DNA of 64,000 nt from Halobacteriales archaeon QS_1_68_20. GTDB taxonomy: Archaea; Halobacteriota; Halobacteria; Halobacteriales; PXRE01. Of this stretch, positions 35,537 through 43,696 are shown piece after piece. The position numbers and the translations under genes are program-made. Location: positions 1-64,000 of the forward strand of contig PXRE01000040.1 in NCBI GenBank assembly GCA_003021085.1, read 5' to 3'. The notes below the pieces were generated by a model, which did no database searches, was not told where the DNA came from, and was given only the letters and a program-made list of their open reading frames with translations. The stretch's first letter is position 1. The number at the start of each line of letters is the position of its first letter.

Positions 35537-35560
35537 TTATATTAAGCGAGCCTAATATAA
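35537..35560. promoter_or_regulatory. Palindromic operator/promoter of the arsR operon
   Basis: TTATATTA (35537-35544) and TAATATAA (35553-35560) form a perfect inverted repeat with an 8-bp GC-rich spacer. The left arm sits 29-36 bp before the arsR ATG, the position of the TATA box for a leaderless transcript, so a dimeric ArsR bound here would block TBP. Autoregulation is the expected mode. Confidence 0.75.
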
Positions 35561-35572
35561 GTACCAGCAAAT

Positions 35573-35935
35573 ATGAGTTCCCAGGAGGCCGAGTCGGACG
35601 AGCGGGGGCCACGGCGGGACTGCTGTAGCCCGGCCCGCCACGCCCTGACCGACGACGAGATCGCAGACGACGTGGAGACGCTGGCGACGCTGGGCAACGA
35701 CACCCGTTACGAGGCCCTGCGGATCATCGCCAGCGCCGAGGACGCCGTCTGCGTCTGCGAACTGGAACCCGCGCTGGGGGTGAGCCAGGGCGCGGTCAGC
35801 CAGGCGCTGTCGCGGCTGTTCAGCGCCGGCCTTGTCGAGCGGCGCAAGGAGGGCCGGTGGCGCTACTACTCCGCGACGCCACGGGCGGAACGCCTCCTGG
35901 CCGTGCTGGACGAGACCCGGGACGCCGATGACTGA
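35573..35935 (+). CDS. arsR: ArsR-family metalloregulatory repressor
   Basis: A 120-residue winged-helix repressor: LATLGNDTRYEALRIIASAEDAVCVCELEPALGVSQGAVSQALSRLFSAGLVERRKEGRWRYY. Cys60 and Cys62 in CVCEL, at the start of the recognition region, are the usual As(III)/Sb(III) ligands, and an additional CC pair (17-18) near the N-terminus may complete the site. It should dissociate from the operator when arsenite binds. It overlaps a 31-residue frame that in turn overlaps arsN2, a coupled arrangement. Confidence 0.9.
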   Translation: MSSQEAESDERGPRRDCCSPARHALTDDEIADDVETLATLGNDTRYEALRIIASAEDAVCVCELEPALGVSQGAVSQALSRLFSAGLVERRKEGRWRYYSATPRAERLLAVLDETRDADD

Positions 35936-36023
35936 GGCCAGTGCAGAGGCGCACAGCCCCGACCGTGACGCCCGGGCGTCACCACTCCAGCACCGACCGT
36001 CCTCCGCCGACAGTACGCCATGA
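35928..36023 (+). pseudogene. Short remnant frame between arsR and arsN2, possibly collapsed arsM
   Basis: An open frame of only 31 codons (MTEASAEAHSPDRDARASPLQ...) whose ATG overlaps the end of arsR and whose TGA overlaps the ATG of the acetyltransferase (ATGA). The start MTEA...SPDRDAR resembles what I remember of N-termini of haloarchaeal arsenite methyltransferases (ArsM), which often sit at this position. A deletion of the body of such a gene would leave exactly this. It could instead be a bare linker frame. Confidence 0.45.
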
Positions 36024-36466
36024 CCGACTCGTCGCTCACCCTCCGGCCGGCAGGAGCGGACGACCTCTCCCGCGTCGAAGGCCTGCTGGACGCGAACGAC
36101 CTCCCGTCGGCGGACGTGCGGGCGAAGCCGGAGTGCTTCTTCGTCGCCCGGGCGGACGGCGAGGTCGTCGGCGTCGGCGGGGTCGAGGACCACGGTGCGA
36201 ACGGCCTCCTCCGGTCCGTGGTCGTCGAGGAGTCCCGGCGGGGACGCGGGTACGGGGCTGGTATCTGTGCGGCGCTGGAGGACCACGCCCGAGGTGCGGG
36301 CATGGCGACGCTGTACCTGCTGACCACGACCGCGGCCGAGTTCTTCCGGCGTCGCGGCTACGAGGAGATTCCCCGTGGGGCGGCCCCCGAGCGGATTCAG
36401 GGGACGACGGAGTTCGCGGACCTGTGTCCGGCGTCCGCGACCTGCATGACGAAGGGCCTGGAGTAG
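36020..36466 (+). CDS. arsN2: ArsN2-type GNAT acetyltransferase
   Basis: A 148-residue GNAT enzyme: LTLRPAGADDLSRVEGLLDANDLP at the start, acetyl-CoA loop VVVEESRRGRGYGAGICAALEDHARGAG (~70-97), then LYLLTTTAAEFFRRRGYEEIPRGAAPERIQGTTEFADLCPASATCMTK. The F..LCP.SA.CM end with Cys residues is typical of ArsN2, found in arsenic operons. The related ArsN1 acetylates phosphinothricin-like organoarsenicals such as arsinothricin; the substrate of ArsN2 is unsettled. Cotranscribed with arsR. Confidence 0.82.
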   Translation: MTDSSLTLRPAGADDLSRVEGLLDANDLPSADVRAKPECFFVARADGEVVGVGGVEDHGANGLLRSVVVEESRRGRGYGAGICAALEDHARGAGMATLYLLTTTAAEFFRRRGYEEIPRGAAPERIQGTTEFADLCPASATCMTKGLE

Positions 36467-36522
36467 GCGGCTGGTTTCGGCGGTGCCAAGGACGACCCTG
36501 CAGGGTCCCGAGGGCGACGAAA

Positions 36523-37146
36523 TCAGGCGTCGTTCACGTGTTCGAACACCGCGGCGAACTCGTCGAATCCGTCCGTCTCCTGGGCGAACTCGGCTATCGT
36601 CTCTTCTTTCGTCTCCCGGTCGTTGTCCCTGACGACATCCGCGGCCGCTTCGAGACTGTCCGCGAACGCGACGAGCGCGAATTCGTCGTCGAGACCACTA
36701 CTGCCTTCGACCGAGCAGTTCACCAGCGTCGCGTCCGGATTTAGCTCAGTCATCCCGTTCTGGCGAATAGTGACTCCCCCGCCGTAGCGGCTCCCGACGT
36801 GGCCGTTCAACTGGTCGAGAACCTCCTCGATACCGCATCCGTCGCAGTCGACGACCAGCGAGAACCGGAGTCGGTAATCGCAGAGGTCCACTAACACGGT
36901 CGAGAACACCTTCAGGAGATTTTCGTAGCCGTTCTCGGACTTGACGAGGACACCGCCGCGTTCCTCGCGCGCTCGGAACCGCCGAATTTCCGTGGACTCG
37001 GGCGGCACAGTTGGACCTGCCCCCTCTTCTGCGACGTAATCTTCGACGATGAAATCGTCCACGTCGACGGTCCCGTAGGTGGACGTCAACAGCGACTTCA
37101 CGAAGTGAACGTCGTTCCTGCCTTCGGTGAACACGATGTGACGCAC
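36523..37146 (-). CDS. Stand-alone Toprim-like protein of a two-gene ATPase cassette
   Basis: A 207-residue protein starting MRHIVFTEGRNDVHFVKSLL, in which Glu8 and the following GRND match the first Toprim motif. LRFSLVVDCDGCGIEEVL supplies the DxD pair (Asp100, Asp102), so a metal-dependent nuclease or nucleotidyl-transfer site is plausible. It is short of the size of AriB (DUF4435) proteins and not clearly RloB. It lies 12 bp downstream of the OLD-like ATPase gene on the same strand, so both are one operon. The family name is unresolved; nuclease function is inference. Confidence 0.7.
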   Translation of the reverse strand: MRHIVFTEGRNDVHFVKSLLTSTYGTVDVDDFIVEDYVAEEGAGPTVPPESTEIRRFRAREERGGVLVKSENGYENLLKVFSTVLVDLCDYRLRFSLVVDCDGCGIEEVLDQLNGHVGSRYGGGVTIRQNGMTELNPDATLVNCSVEGSSGLDDEFALVAFADSLEAAADVVRDNDRETKEETIAEFAQETDGFDEFAAVFEHVNDA

Positions 37147-37158
37147 GGGCGACCCTCC

Positions 37159-38388
37159 TCAGATCCCACGGAGGTCGAGGTGGAGGTCTTCGACCTGCTC
37201 CTTTGCGTCCGCGTAGTCGAACGTCTTCGCCACGGTCTCGGTCATCTGGATCAACCGGAACTCGGATTCGAGGAACTCCTGCTCGTCGTCGGAAAACTCC
37301 CCGAAGAACTCCGAGATGAAGTCGACGTTGTGGGTGGTGACGAACAACTGGACGTCCTCCTCGCGGGCGACGTCCACGAGGAACGGGACAAGTTCGCCGA
37401 CGTACCCCGGATGCATGTGGTTCTCCGGTTCCTCCATCAGCACCACGTCGCTGACGTCGTCCTCGCCGACGAACTGCCAGAGGATGCCGACGATGGTCTT
37501 GAACCCGTCGCCCATGAAGTCGTAGGGGACCTGGAAGCGTTCGCCGTCCTCCTCGAAGACGATGACGTCGAAGTCGAAGTCCTCTACGGTGACGCCGGGT
37601 TCCGGGGTGATCTCGTGCTCGTTGAGGTAGTCTCGGATCTCGACCTTTTTGATGGCGGCGTTTTCGTCGTCGGTTTCGGGTGGGTCGTCGATTTTAGGTT
37701 GCTCGACGAAGAGGACATCGTCGGGGCCTTCAGGGGGGTCCGGATAGAAGTAATTTTGAAATGGGGGCGAAGGGGTGATCCAGATGTATCTCATAACGTC
37801 GTCGACATCCATCTTTTCGTGCCACTGAGCGAAGCCAGTTTCCGACTCAAGGGCGGATCGGATTTCTTCTTCACGATTTCCTATCAGTTTGATTAGGTTC
37901 TCGTCAACGGGGGTAATTCGAAAATCATCTCCACCGAACGAGACGCTAAGAACTTTGTTCTCTATATCTCGTACTTCCCCTGGTTTGGCATCTGCCAATT
38001 CGGTCCTAAGCACCCGTTCGATGGCCTCAGAGACGTCCACGTCATCTGAGGTAGCGAACGGAGGGGCAACGGAGACTGTGCTGACGAGCGCATCTATAGC
38101 GAAATCTAGTGCTTCTGCCTGTGGGGTAAATTCGAGCGTTAACGAACATTGGTCGTCGGTGAGAAACAACGCAATGTGACATTCGTCCGTACGTACATTA
38201 ACGAGATCACCAACTCGATCTTCGTATTCTTTCAACCCTTCCGGCGCAAGCCCTACTTCGATAGCTTCCAGCAGACTCGTCTTGCCAGTGTTGTTCCGAC
38301 CGGTGACGACGTTGAGGCGGCCGAATTCGAGGTCCGTGTCGGTCAGCCCCTTGAACCCGTCGACGTGGAGTTCCTCGATTCTCGTCAT
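37159..38388 (-). CDS. OLD/AAA15-like SMC-type ATPase
   Basis: A 409-residue ABC-type ATPase: N-terminal strand IEELHVDGFKGLTDTDLEFGRLNVVTGRNNTGKTSLLEAIE with Walker A GRNNTGKTS (30-38), a signature-like FMGDGFKTIVGILWQF (~295), Walker B VVLMEEPENHMHP (~315-327) and H-loop TTHN (His353). There is no C-terminal Toprim; that activity is encoded by the next gene. The first two thirds have lower GC and more A/T-ending codons than neighbours, pointing to horizontal acquisition. Architecture recalls AbiL/RloA, PARIS AriA and Gabija GajA, so an abortive-infection or DNA-defence role is likely but unproven. Confidence 0.85.
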   Translation of the reverse strand: MTRIEELHVDGFKGLTDTDLEFGRLNVVTGRNNTGKTSLLEAIEVGLAPEGLKEYEDRVGDLVNVRTDECHIALFLTDDQCSLTLEFTPQAEALDFAIDALVSTVSVAPPFATSDDVDVSEAIERVLRTELADAKPGEVRDIENKVLSVSFGGDDFRITPVDENLIKLIGNREEEIRSALESETGFAQWHEKMDVDDVMRYIWITPSPPFQNYFYPDPPEGPDDVLFVEQPKIDDPPETDDENAAIKKVEIRDYLNEHEITPEPGVTVEDFDFDVIVFEEDGERFQVPYDFMGDGFKTIVGILWQFVGEDDVSDVVLMEEPENHMHPGYVGELVPFLVDVAREEDVQLFVTTHNVDFISEFFGEFSDDEQEFLESEFRLIQMTETVAKTFDYADAKEQVEDLHLDLRGI

Positions 38389-38624
38389 CGGTCGGTCCGT
38401 TACGCGATGATTGCGCGCTATGATTTAAAAAGGTGCGTGTGTCGCCACACCGGCGAAGTCCCGTTCGGCGAAGTGATCGGCACAACCGCCAACGCTTGAT
38501 GCCGTCTAACGGACCTCCGGTATCTCGGCGTTCGACTTCAGCTCTCGGCGCGCGCGAGTAACGCGCGCGAGGGATGAGCAACGCAGGTGGCGCGAACGGA
38601 CGTGAGCGCCCCGAGTAGCGGAAT

Positions 38625-38741
38625 CGGCTGGGGAGGGTGTGGAAACCCCTAGGTCCAGGGGTCGCTAGCGTTACTCCTGACCGAACTGGCAACGCTAGCG
38701 GCATGCAAGACCTAGGGGTCAACCTCACGCCTCCCCAACCG
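38625..38741 (+). repeat. Dispersed palindromic element, copy B
   Basis: Same arms as copy A: CGGCTGGGGAGGG..., CCCCTAGG, TCGCTAGCGTT on the left and AACGCTAGCGGCATGCAAG, CCTAGGGGTCAACCTCACG, CTCCCCAACCG on the right. It lies in the 490-bp gap between the start of the OLD-like ATPase gene and the end of the aminopeptidase gene, with GAGTAACGC repeats on its left and a CGAGCTCCCGCTCGCAGG block on its right that recurs beside copy D. Confidence 0.85.
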
Positions 38742-38877
38742 TGCGGTCGGCCCAAGCGCCGACCGCGGCCACCGGGAGAGCTTGCTCTCCCGAGCTCCCG
38801 CTCGCAGGCTCGCGGGAACCTCCCGCGCGCCAAAGTGCCGATCTTACTTCGAGAATCGAAAAAGAGGCGGTTTAGAA

Positions 38878-39825
38878 CTATACCTGCGGCAGTTCCACTT
38901 CCTCGCCGTCCGCGTACACCCTCGGCTCCCGGATGATGCCGTCGAAGTGGATGGGCGCGTGGGTGTCCCCGCCGATGCCGTGGTCGTCGCCGATGGCGAC
39001 GTGCACCGTCCCACCGGCCTTCTCGTCCAGCAGGACCGACCCGACCAGTTCCGTCACGGCGACGTTGGTGCCGATGCCCAGTTCGGCGAGGTTGTAGGCG
39101 TCCTGGCCTACCTCGTCGGCGGCGTCCTCGACCGCGGCGCGAATCTCCTCGTCGGAGATGTCGGTCACGTAGCCGTCCTCGACCTCGAATTCGAGGGTCT
39201 GGCCCGCCTCCAGCAGGCCGTGGGGCATCATCGTCCCGTCGACGACGTAGGTGCCGTTGGCGTCCTCGGGGCTGACGAACACCTCGCCCGCGGGGAGGTT
39301 GGACATCTCGCCGGCCTCGTGGACCAGGCCGGTGTCGGCCAGCCACTCGCGGTCGCCGGGTTCGAACGTAACGTCGGTCCCCGACTCCGTGGTCACCCTG
39401 ACCTCGTCGGCGTCGCCGACCTGCTCCAGCATCCACTGGCACTCCTCGTCGATCCGTTCGTAGTCGGCGTCCAGCCCGGTCGTGAACACCTCCTCGGTGA
39501 TCCCCGGGAGGGTGGCCACGCGGCCGCCGGCCTCGTTGGCCTCGGTGCGGGCGCGGGTGTGGCTGAGGCTCTTGGAGGTCGGGGCCAGCACCACGTCCGC
39601 GCCGGCCATCGCGGCCGAGACCGGTTCAGGCGGTTCGCCGCCGTGCTGGTCGCCCGGCGGGTACCGGACGAGGACGGCGTCCTCGGTTGTCTCGCCGGCC
39701 ACCTCGTAGAGGGCTTCCCCGATGGGGAGCCGCTCGTCGTCGGTCACGACGCAACAGGACTCCTCGGCCTGGAGGGCCATGCACTGCCGGATCGCCCTCT
39801 CGGCGGGCGCGCGAAGTTCGTCCAT
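38878..39825 (-). CDS. Aminopeptidase (M29/AmpS-like metallopeptidase family)
   Basis: A 315-residue cytoplasmic enzyme. The C-terminal half shows MSNLPAGEVFVSPEDANGTYVVDGTMM, ELGIGTNVAVTELVGSVLLDEKAGGTVHVAIGDDHGIGGDTHAPIHFDGII, the conserved metal-binding region (NLPAGE, ExGxG, HxxxGG, HxD) of leucyl aminopeptidases of the thermophilic metalloprotease type. It is shorter than bacterial M29 (~410). It should trim N-terminal residues from peptides. Single gene; copy B of the palindromic element lies downstream. Confidence 0.82.
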   Translation of the reverse strand: MDELRAPAERAIRQCMALQAEESCCVVTDDERLPIGEALYEVAGETTEDAVLVRYPPGDQHGGEPPEPVSAAMAGADVVLAPTSKSLSHTRARTEANEAGGRVATLPGITEEVFTTGLDADYERIDEECQWMLEQVGDADEVRVTTESGTDVTFEPGDREWLADTGLVHEAGEMSNLPAGEVFVSPEDANGTYVVDGTMMPHGLLEAGQTLEFEVEDGYVTDISDEEIRAAVEDAADEVGQDAYNLAELGIGTNVAVTELVGSVLLDEKAGGTVHVAIGDDHGIGGDTHAPIHFDGIIREPRVYADGEEVELPQV

Positions 39826-39933
39826 GCGGGTCGCTGGAACCCGCTGGACCGTAACTGTTGGTCTTTCGGCCCGTTTCGTTCACGGCCTGCGCCCGGCAAA
39901 AGACACTTGCCGGCGCCAGCGGTGCCCACGACC

Positions 39934-40425
39934 ATGCCCTCCAGACGGAGCGTCCTGGCGAGCGCGGCCACCACTTCCCCGGCGAGCAGTTCGACCGGGG
40001 CGAGGCCGTCTTCGCCGCGGATCCGTTCTACGGCGACCACTGGGTCTACGACGCCGCAGGCCTGGAGTATGGGACGCGGTGGTCAGGCGGCATCGGCGAC
40101 GGTGGCGGCCGACCCCTCGCCGCCGACCACCTCTACGGCCACGACCGTGAGGCGGACGAACTGCTGGCGCTCTCGGTGGCCGACGGTGAGGAGGTCTGGT
40201 CCGCCGAACTCCCCGAGCGTCCGGCCGCCAGGCCGGTCGTCGCCGACGAGGCAGTGCTCGTGCTCACCGGGGAGCGGTTGCACTGTTTCGACCCGAGCGG
40301 CGGGCGCGAACGCTGGCACCGGCCGGCCGACGGGGGCGACCCGGGATTCGTCGTGGTCGACGACGTGGTCTACGCGACGGCCGACGGGACGGTGCGCGCG
40401 TCCCGACCGCCGTCGGTCCTCCACC
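39934..40425 (+). pseudogene. Truncated PQQ beta-propeller protein
   Basis: ATG 39934 begins MPSRRSVLASAATT, a possible Tat start, but the frame is soon lost. The -1 frame then reads FPGEQFDRGEAVFAADPFYGDHWVYDAAGLEYGTRWSGG... with propeller-like blades LALSVADGEEVWSAELPERPAARPVVADEAVLVLTGERLHCFDPSGGRERWHRPADGG and VVYATADGTV, before running into unrelated sequence. This is about three blades of a BamB-like protein related to the 1584 gene. Likely a decayed lipoprotein gene. Confidence 0.6.
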
Positions 40426-40534
40426 GTTGGTCTCGTGTGTCGGGGCCGTGCGGCCCGGCCTTGGCGTTAAGTTCCACGCTCCCGTACCGGGAGTACGGTG
40501 GGCGTCGTTCCGGTCGGGCCCGGCAGCTCCAGCC

Positions 40535-41095
40535 ATGAGTCAACCCGATCAACGAACCAGGGGGACACAGCCGGAAGAAGACCCCGCTCGTGGTCCCTTC
40601 GAACGTGACGTACAGTGGGTCGCGGGCATCGTCGGCGGTCTCGCGGGCGGCGTCGTCATGGGCCTGATCATGCAGTTCGCCATGGACGTGATGGCGCTGG
40701 TCGGCACCGTCGTCGGCTCCGAGTCGGCGCTGGCCGGCTGGGCCGGCCACCTGTCGGTCAGCGCCCTCTACGGCGTGATCTTCGCCTGGACGGTGTCGCT
40801 CCCGTTCATCCGCGACGACTTCGTCAGTACGCTCGGCGGCAGCGTCGGTGCCGGCGTCGTCTACGGCGGCCTGCTGACGGTGGTCTCCGGCGGCGTCGTC
40901 CTGACGCTGATCGCCGAGGCCCTGCAACTCACCAACCAGCCGTTCCCCCTGATCCCACTGCCGGGCACCGCCGAAGGCATCTGGCTGGCCATCTGGGGCG
41001 GCGTCGCCCACGTGCTCTACGGCCTGATCCTGGGAGCGGTGTACGCGTTCTGGCGCGGGTCCGGGTTCGAGTGGCCGGCCAGCGCCGAGCACTGA
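40535..41095 (+). CDS. Four-helix membrane protein, family unassigned
   Basis: A 186-residue protein with a polar N-terminus and four hydrophobic stretches (GIVGGLAGGVVMGLIMQFAM, GHLSVSALYGVIFAWTV, GGSVGAGVVYGGLLTVVSGGVVLTLI, IWGGVAHVLYGLILGAVYAFW). The two glycine-rich repeats (GLAGGVVMGL and HVLYGLILGAVYAF) suggest an internal duplication. Often annotated in haloarchaea as a histidine kinase or DUF6789-like protein, but no kinase motif is present. Function unknown; lies upstream of GAPDH on the same strand with a 76-bp gap. Confidence 0.65.
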   Translation: MSQPDQRTRGTQPEEDPARGPFERDVQWVAGIVGGLAGGVVMGLIMQFAMDVMALVGTVVGSESALAGWAGHLSVSALYGVIFAWTVSLPFIRDDFVSTLGGSVGAGVVYGGLLTVVSGGVVLTLIAEALQLTNQPFPLIPLPGTAEGIWLAIWGGVAHVLYGLILGAVYAFWRGSGFEWPASAEH

Positions 41096-41171
41096 CTTAC
41101 TCGCCCCCGAGTTCACGTCACGGCGCCGCCCTCGAAACGATTAACCGCCTCGCGCGGCCACCTTCACGTGC

Positions 41172-42182
41172 ATGCTCCAGGTCGGAATCAACGGATTCGG
41201 TACCATCGGCAAGCGGGTCGCGGACGCCGTCCGCGCCCAGCCGGACATGGAGGTCGTCGGGGTCGCCAAGACCCGCCCCAACTACGAGGCGGAGGTCGCC
41301 GTCAGGAAAGGGTACCCGCTGTACGCCGCCGTCCCGGACCGCATCGAGCGGTTCGAGGACGAGGGCGTCGAACTCGCGGGGACGGTCGACGAACTGGTCG
41401 CGGCCAGCGACGTCGTCGTCGACGCCTGTCCGTCCGGCATCGGCGCGGAGAACGAATCGCTGTACGAGGGGTACGACACGCCCGCGCTGTTCCAGGGGGG
41501 TGAGGACGCCGACGTCGCGGATGTCTCGTTCACCGCGCGGGCCAACTACGACGAGGCGGTCGGCGCCGACGCCGTCCGGGTCGTCTCCTGCAACACGACC
41601 GGGCTCTGCCGGCTCCTCACGCCGCTTTCGGAGGAGTACGGCGTCGAGAAGGCCCGGGTCACGCTCGTCCGGCGGGGCGGCGACCCGAGCCAGAGTAGCC
41701 GGGGGCCGATCAACGACATCCTCCCGGACCCGGTCACCGTCCCCTCCCACCACGGCCCGGACATCCAGACCGTGATGGACGTCGACATCGACACGGTCGG
41801 CCTGAAGGTCCCGGCCACGCTGATGCACGTCCACAGTGTCAACGTCTCGCTGGGCGCGGACCCGGACGCCGCCGAGGTCCGGGACCTGCTGGAAGGCGAG
41901 GACCGCATCTTCGTCGTCCCCGAGTCCTTCGACATCGACGGCGCGGGCAAACTGAAGGACTTCGCGCTGGACGCCGGCCGCCCGCGTGGTGACCTCTGGG
42001 AGAACTGCGTCTGGGGCGAGTCCATCACCGTCGATGACGGCGACCTCTACCTGTTCCAGGCCATCCACCAGGAGTCCGACGTCGTGCCCGAGAACGTCGA
42101 CGCGCTCCGGGCGGTCGCCGACCAGGCCGACTACGAGGAGTCCACCGCGACGACCGACGACGCGCTGGGGATGGGGCTGTAG
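41172..42182 (+). CDS. gap: Type II glyceraldehyde-3-phosphate dehydrogenase (archaeal)
   Basis: A 336-residue enzyme. NAD(P) loop [16 protein letters not shown] at the N-terminus, catalytic Cys140 in [13 protein letters not shown], and the archaeal-specific C-terminal motifs [10 protein letters not shown] and [19 protein letters not shown]. It oxidises glyceraldehyde 3-phosphate to 1,3-bisphosphoglycerate, or runs in reverse for gluconeogenesis. Haloarchaea may carry this type and a bacterial-type GAPDH with division of labour; here only one is seen. Single gene. Confidence 0.93.
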   Translation: MLQVGINGFGTIGKRVADAVRAQPDMEVVGVAKTRPNYEAEVAVRKGYPLYAAVPDRIERFEDEGVELAGTVDELVAASDVVVDACPSGIGAENESLYEGYDTPALFQGGEDADVADVSFTARANYDEAVGADAVRVVSCNTTGLCRLLTPLSEEYGVEKARVTLVRRGGDPSQSSRGPINDILPDPVTVPSHHGPDIQTVMDVDIDTVGLKVPATLMHVHSVNVSLGADPDAAEVRDLLEGEDRIFVVPESFDIDGAGKLKDFALDAGRPRGDLWENCVWGESITVDDGDLYLFQAIHQESDVVPENVDALRAVADQADYEESTATTDDALGMGL

Positions 42183-42326
42183 CACGATTATCGGAGGATG
42201 TGAACGTAACGCTACCCGGTTCCTTCGGATAGTGGTCCAGGGTCAACGTGGTTGCTCCCCCCCCCATTTTCTCTTAGCGGCCTGTGAATCCGTGAGGTAG
42301 CTGGATATGGGTCCACATACGGTGGT

Positions 42327-42554
42327 ATGTGGACAGCGATGCATGAAGCCGGACACGCACTAATGGGGGAAGACTTGAGCGTAGAAGAAGAACACAACGT
42401 TGGCTACGTCTATGATCGCGGATCGTACTACCACCGATCACCGATGGGTCACGGTGGAGATGCAAGCGAGAACGACTGTGGCGATTGGTCGCTTGATCAC
42501 ACCGACGACTGTGAGGAAATGCACTGGAACGACGACTGTTGTGTCAACCAGTGA
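42327..42554 (+). CDS. Truncated zinc-metalloprotease-like fragment
   Basis: Seventy-five residues: MWTAMHEAGHALMG carries an HExxH zinc motif, then GYVYDRGSYYHRSPMGHGGDASENDCGDWS and a Cys-rich end (DDCEEMHWNDDCCVNQ). HEAGH followed by a HRSPMG loop resembles the C-terminal catalytic part of zincins with a Met-turn-like SPMG. In-frame coding-like sequence goes back to 42288 (GYGSTYGG) without a start, so the N-terminal domain is lost. Composition is less GC-rich than neighbours. Probably a degraded, horizontally acquired protease; a functional micro-protease is less likely. Confidence 0.5.
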   Translation: MWTAMHEAGHALMGEDLSVEEEHNVGYVYDRGSYYHRSPMGHGGDASENDCGDWSLDHTDDCEEMHWNDDCCVNQ

Positions 42555-42575
42555 GAACATACGGGGTAACTATTC

Positions 42576-42683
42576 ATGGAAGACAAACCAACTCGAAGAC
42601 GAATCCTACAATTCTTCCAGTCGTTCGGGAGGGAGTGCTCTCGATTCCGACCTGCGCTGTTCGTTGGATCGAAACGGGAGTAG
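42576..42683 (+). pseudogene. Possible truncated Tat-signal reading frame
   Basis: Thirty-five codons reading MEDKPTRRRILQFFQSFG...; TRRRILQ resembles a twin-arginine signal start, but no hydrophobic region or mature protein follows. It lies just after the protease fragment in the same lower-GC stretch. The remaining bases to 42834 contain no further gene. Weak call. Confidence 0.25.
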
Positions 42684-42834
42684 TTAGTCGAGAGCTTCGT
42701 TCGTCGGGGAGGTCCGTCCCCGAAGCTGACTACGACCGCGCGTAAGCAACCCCTGAAGTCCCCCAGCCCGGACCCACCGAACGACGTTCTTCTCGGCAGG
42801 AAGACTTTTCCGGCCCGCTTTCCAACCGCCGCAC

Positions 42835-43227
42835 ATGAGACGCGACGACCGCGACGACCCCTTCGACGACATCTTCCGCGAGATCGAGCGGATGATGAAC
42901 GAGATGATGGGCGGGAACTTCGACATGGACGTCGAGATGGGCGGCCCGGCCGGGTTCGGGGCCGACACCCACGTCGACGTGCAGGAGACCGACGACGAGG
43001 TCCGGGTGGTCGCGGACCTGCCGGGCGTCGACAAAGACGACATCAAACTCACCTGCGACGGCGAGGTGCTGACCATCAGCGCCACGAGCGACCACCGCGA
43101 TTACGACGAGCGCGTCCGTCTTCCGGCGACCGTCGACGAGCACTCCGCCAGCGCCACCTACAACAACGGCGTCCTCGAGGTCGTGATGGACCGCGCCGAC
43201 GCCTCGACGGACATCGACGTCAACTGA
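42835..43227 (+). CDS. Small heat-shock protein (Hsp20/alpha-crystallin)
   Basis: A 130-residue chaperone that holds unfolding proteins. N-terminal arm rich in D/E/M (IFREIERMMNEMMGG), alpha-crystallin domain from ~45 (VDVQETDDEVRVVADLPGVDKDDIKLTCDGEVLTISA, then ERVRLPATVDEHSASATYNNGVLEVVMDRAD). The C-terminal tail is very short and the usual I-x-I oligomer anchor is reduced to DIDVN, so assemblies may be small. Single gene; converges with glutaredoxin. Confidence 0.9.
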   Translation: MRRDDRDDPFDDIFREIERMMNEMMGGNFDMDVEMGGPAGFGADTHVDVQETDDEVRVVADLPGVDKDDIKLTCDGEVLTISATSDHRDYDERVRLPATVDEHSASATYNNGVLEVVMDRADASTDIDVN

Positions 43228-43230
43228 TCC

Positions 43231-43626
43231 TCAGAAGGGCGCGGTCGATCCCGGGTCCGCCGAATCGCCGTCCGCACCCTCGGCGTCCACGCCGAGTTTC
43301 TCCGCGAGTTCGCCACGTTCGTCCAGTTCCGCCAGAATGTCGCTGCCGCCGACGAACTCGCCGTCCACGAACGTCTGGGGAATCGTTTCCCACCCGCTGT
43401 GGTGCTCCAGCGCCTCGCGGTACTCGTCGAGGGCGTCCAGCACGTTGACCGTCTCGACGTCGTCGCGGTACTGCTGTATCAACCCGAGTGCGCGCTTGGA
43501 GTAGCCACACTGGGGCATCATCTCGGTTCCCTTCATGAATAGGACGACCTCCTCGTCCTCGACCGCCGTGTCGACGCGCTCGCGGACCTCCTCGGGCGAG
43601 AGGTCGGCGCCAGGTTCGAACGTCAT
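43231..43626 (-). CDS. Monothiol glutaredoxin (Grx4/GrxD family)
   Basis: A 131-residue protein with KGTEMMPQCGYSKRAL: the monothiol active site CGYS (Cys40), here preceded by Met-Met-Pro rather than the usual KGTPxxPxCGFS, followed by the GSH-site TIPQTFVDGEFVGGSDIL. Family members carry Fe-S clusters together with BolA. A BolA-family gene lies 70 bp upstream on the same strand, so a Grx-BolA pair is indicated. The C-terminal acidic tail is halophilic. Confidence 0.9.
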   Translation of the reverse strand: MTFEPGADLSPEEVRERVDTAVEDEEVVLFMKGTEMMPQCGYSKRALGLIQQYRDDVETVNVLDALDEYREALEHHSGWETIPQTFVDGEFVGGSDILAELDERGELAEKLGVDAEGADGDSADPGSTAPF

Positions 43627-43696
43627 GGACCGTCCTACCGGCCGCGCGGGCTTAGAGGTTTGGTTGCATGGAACCGCCGGCTCGGAAAAGGCGGTA

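Noticed and set aside
38520-38860. CRISPR-like array near GAGTAACGC repeats
   Set aside because: The repeats are short, degenerate and irregularly spaced with no unique spacers of uniform length and no cas genes.
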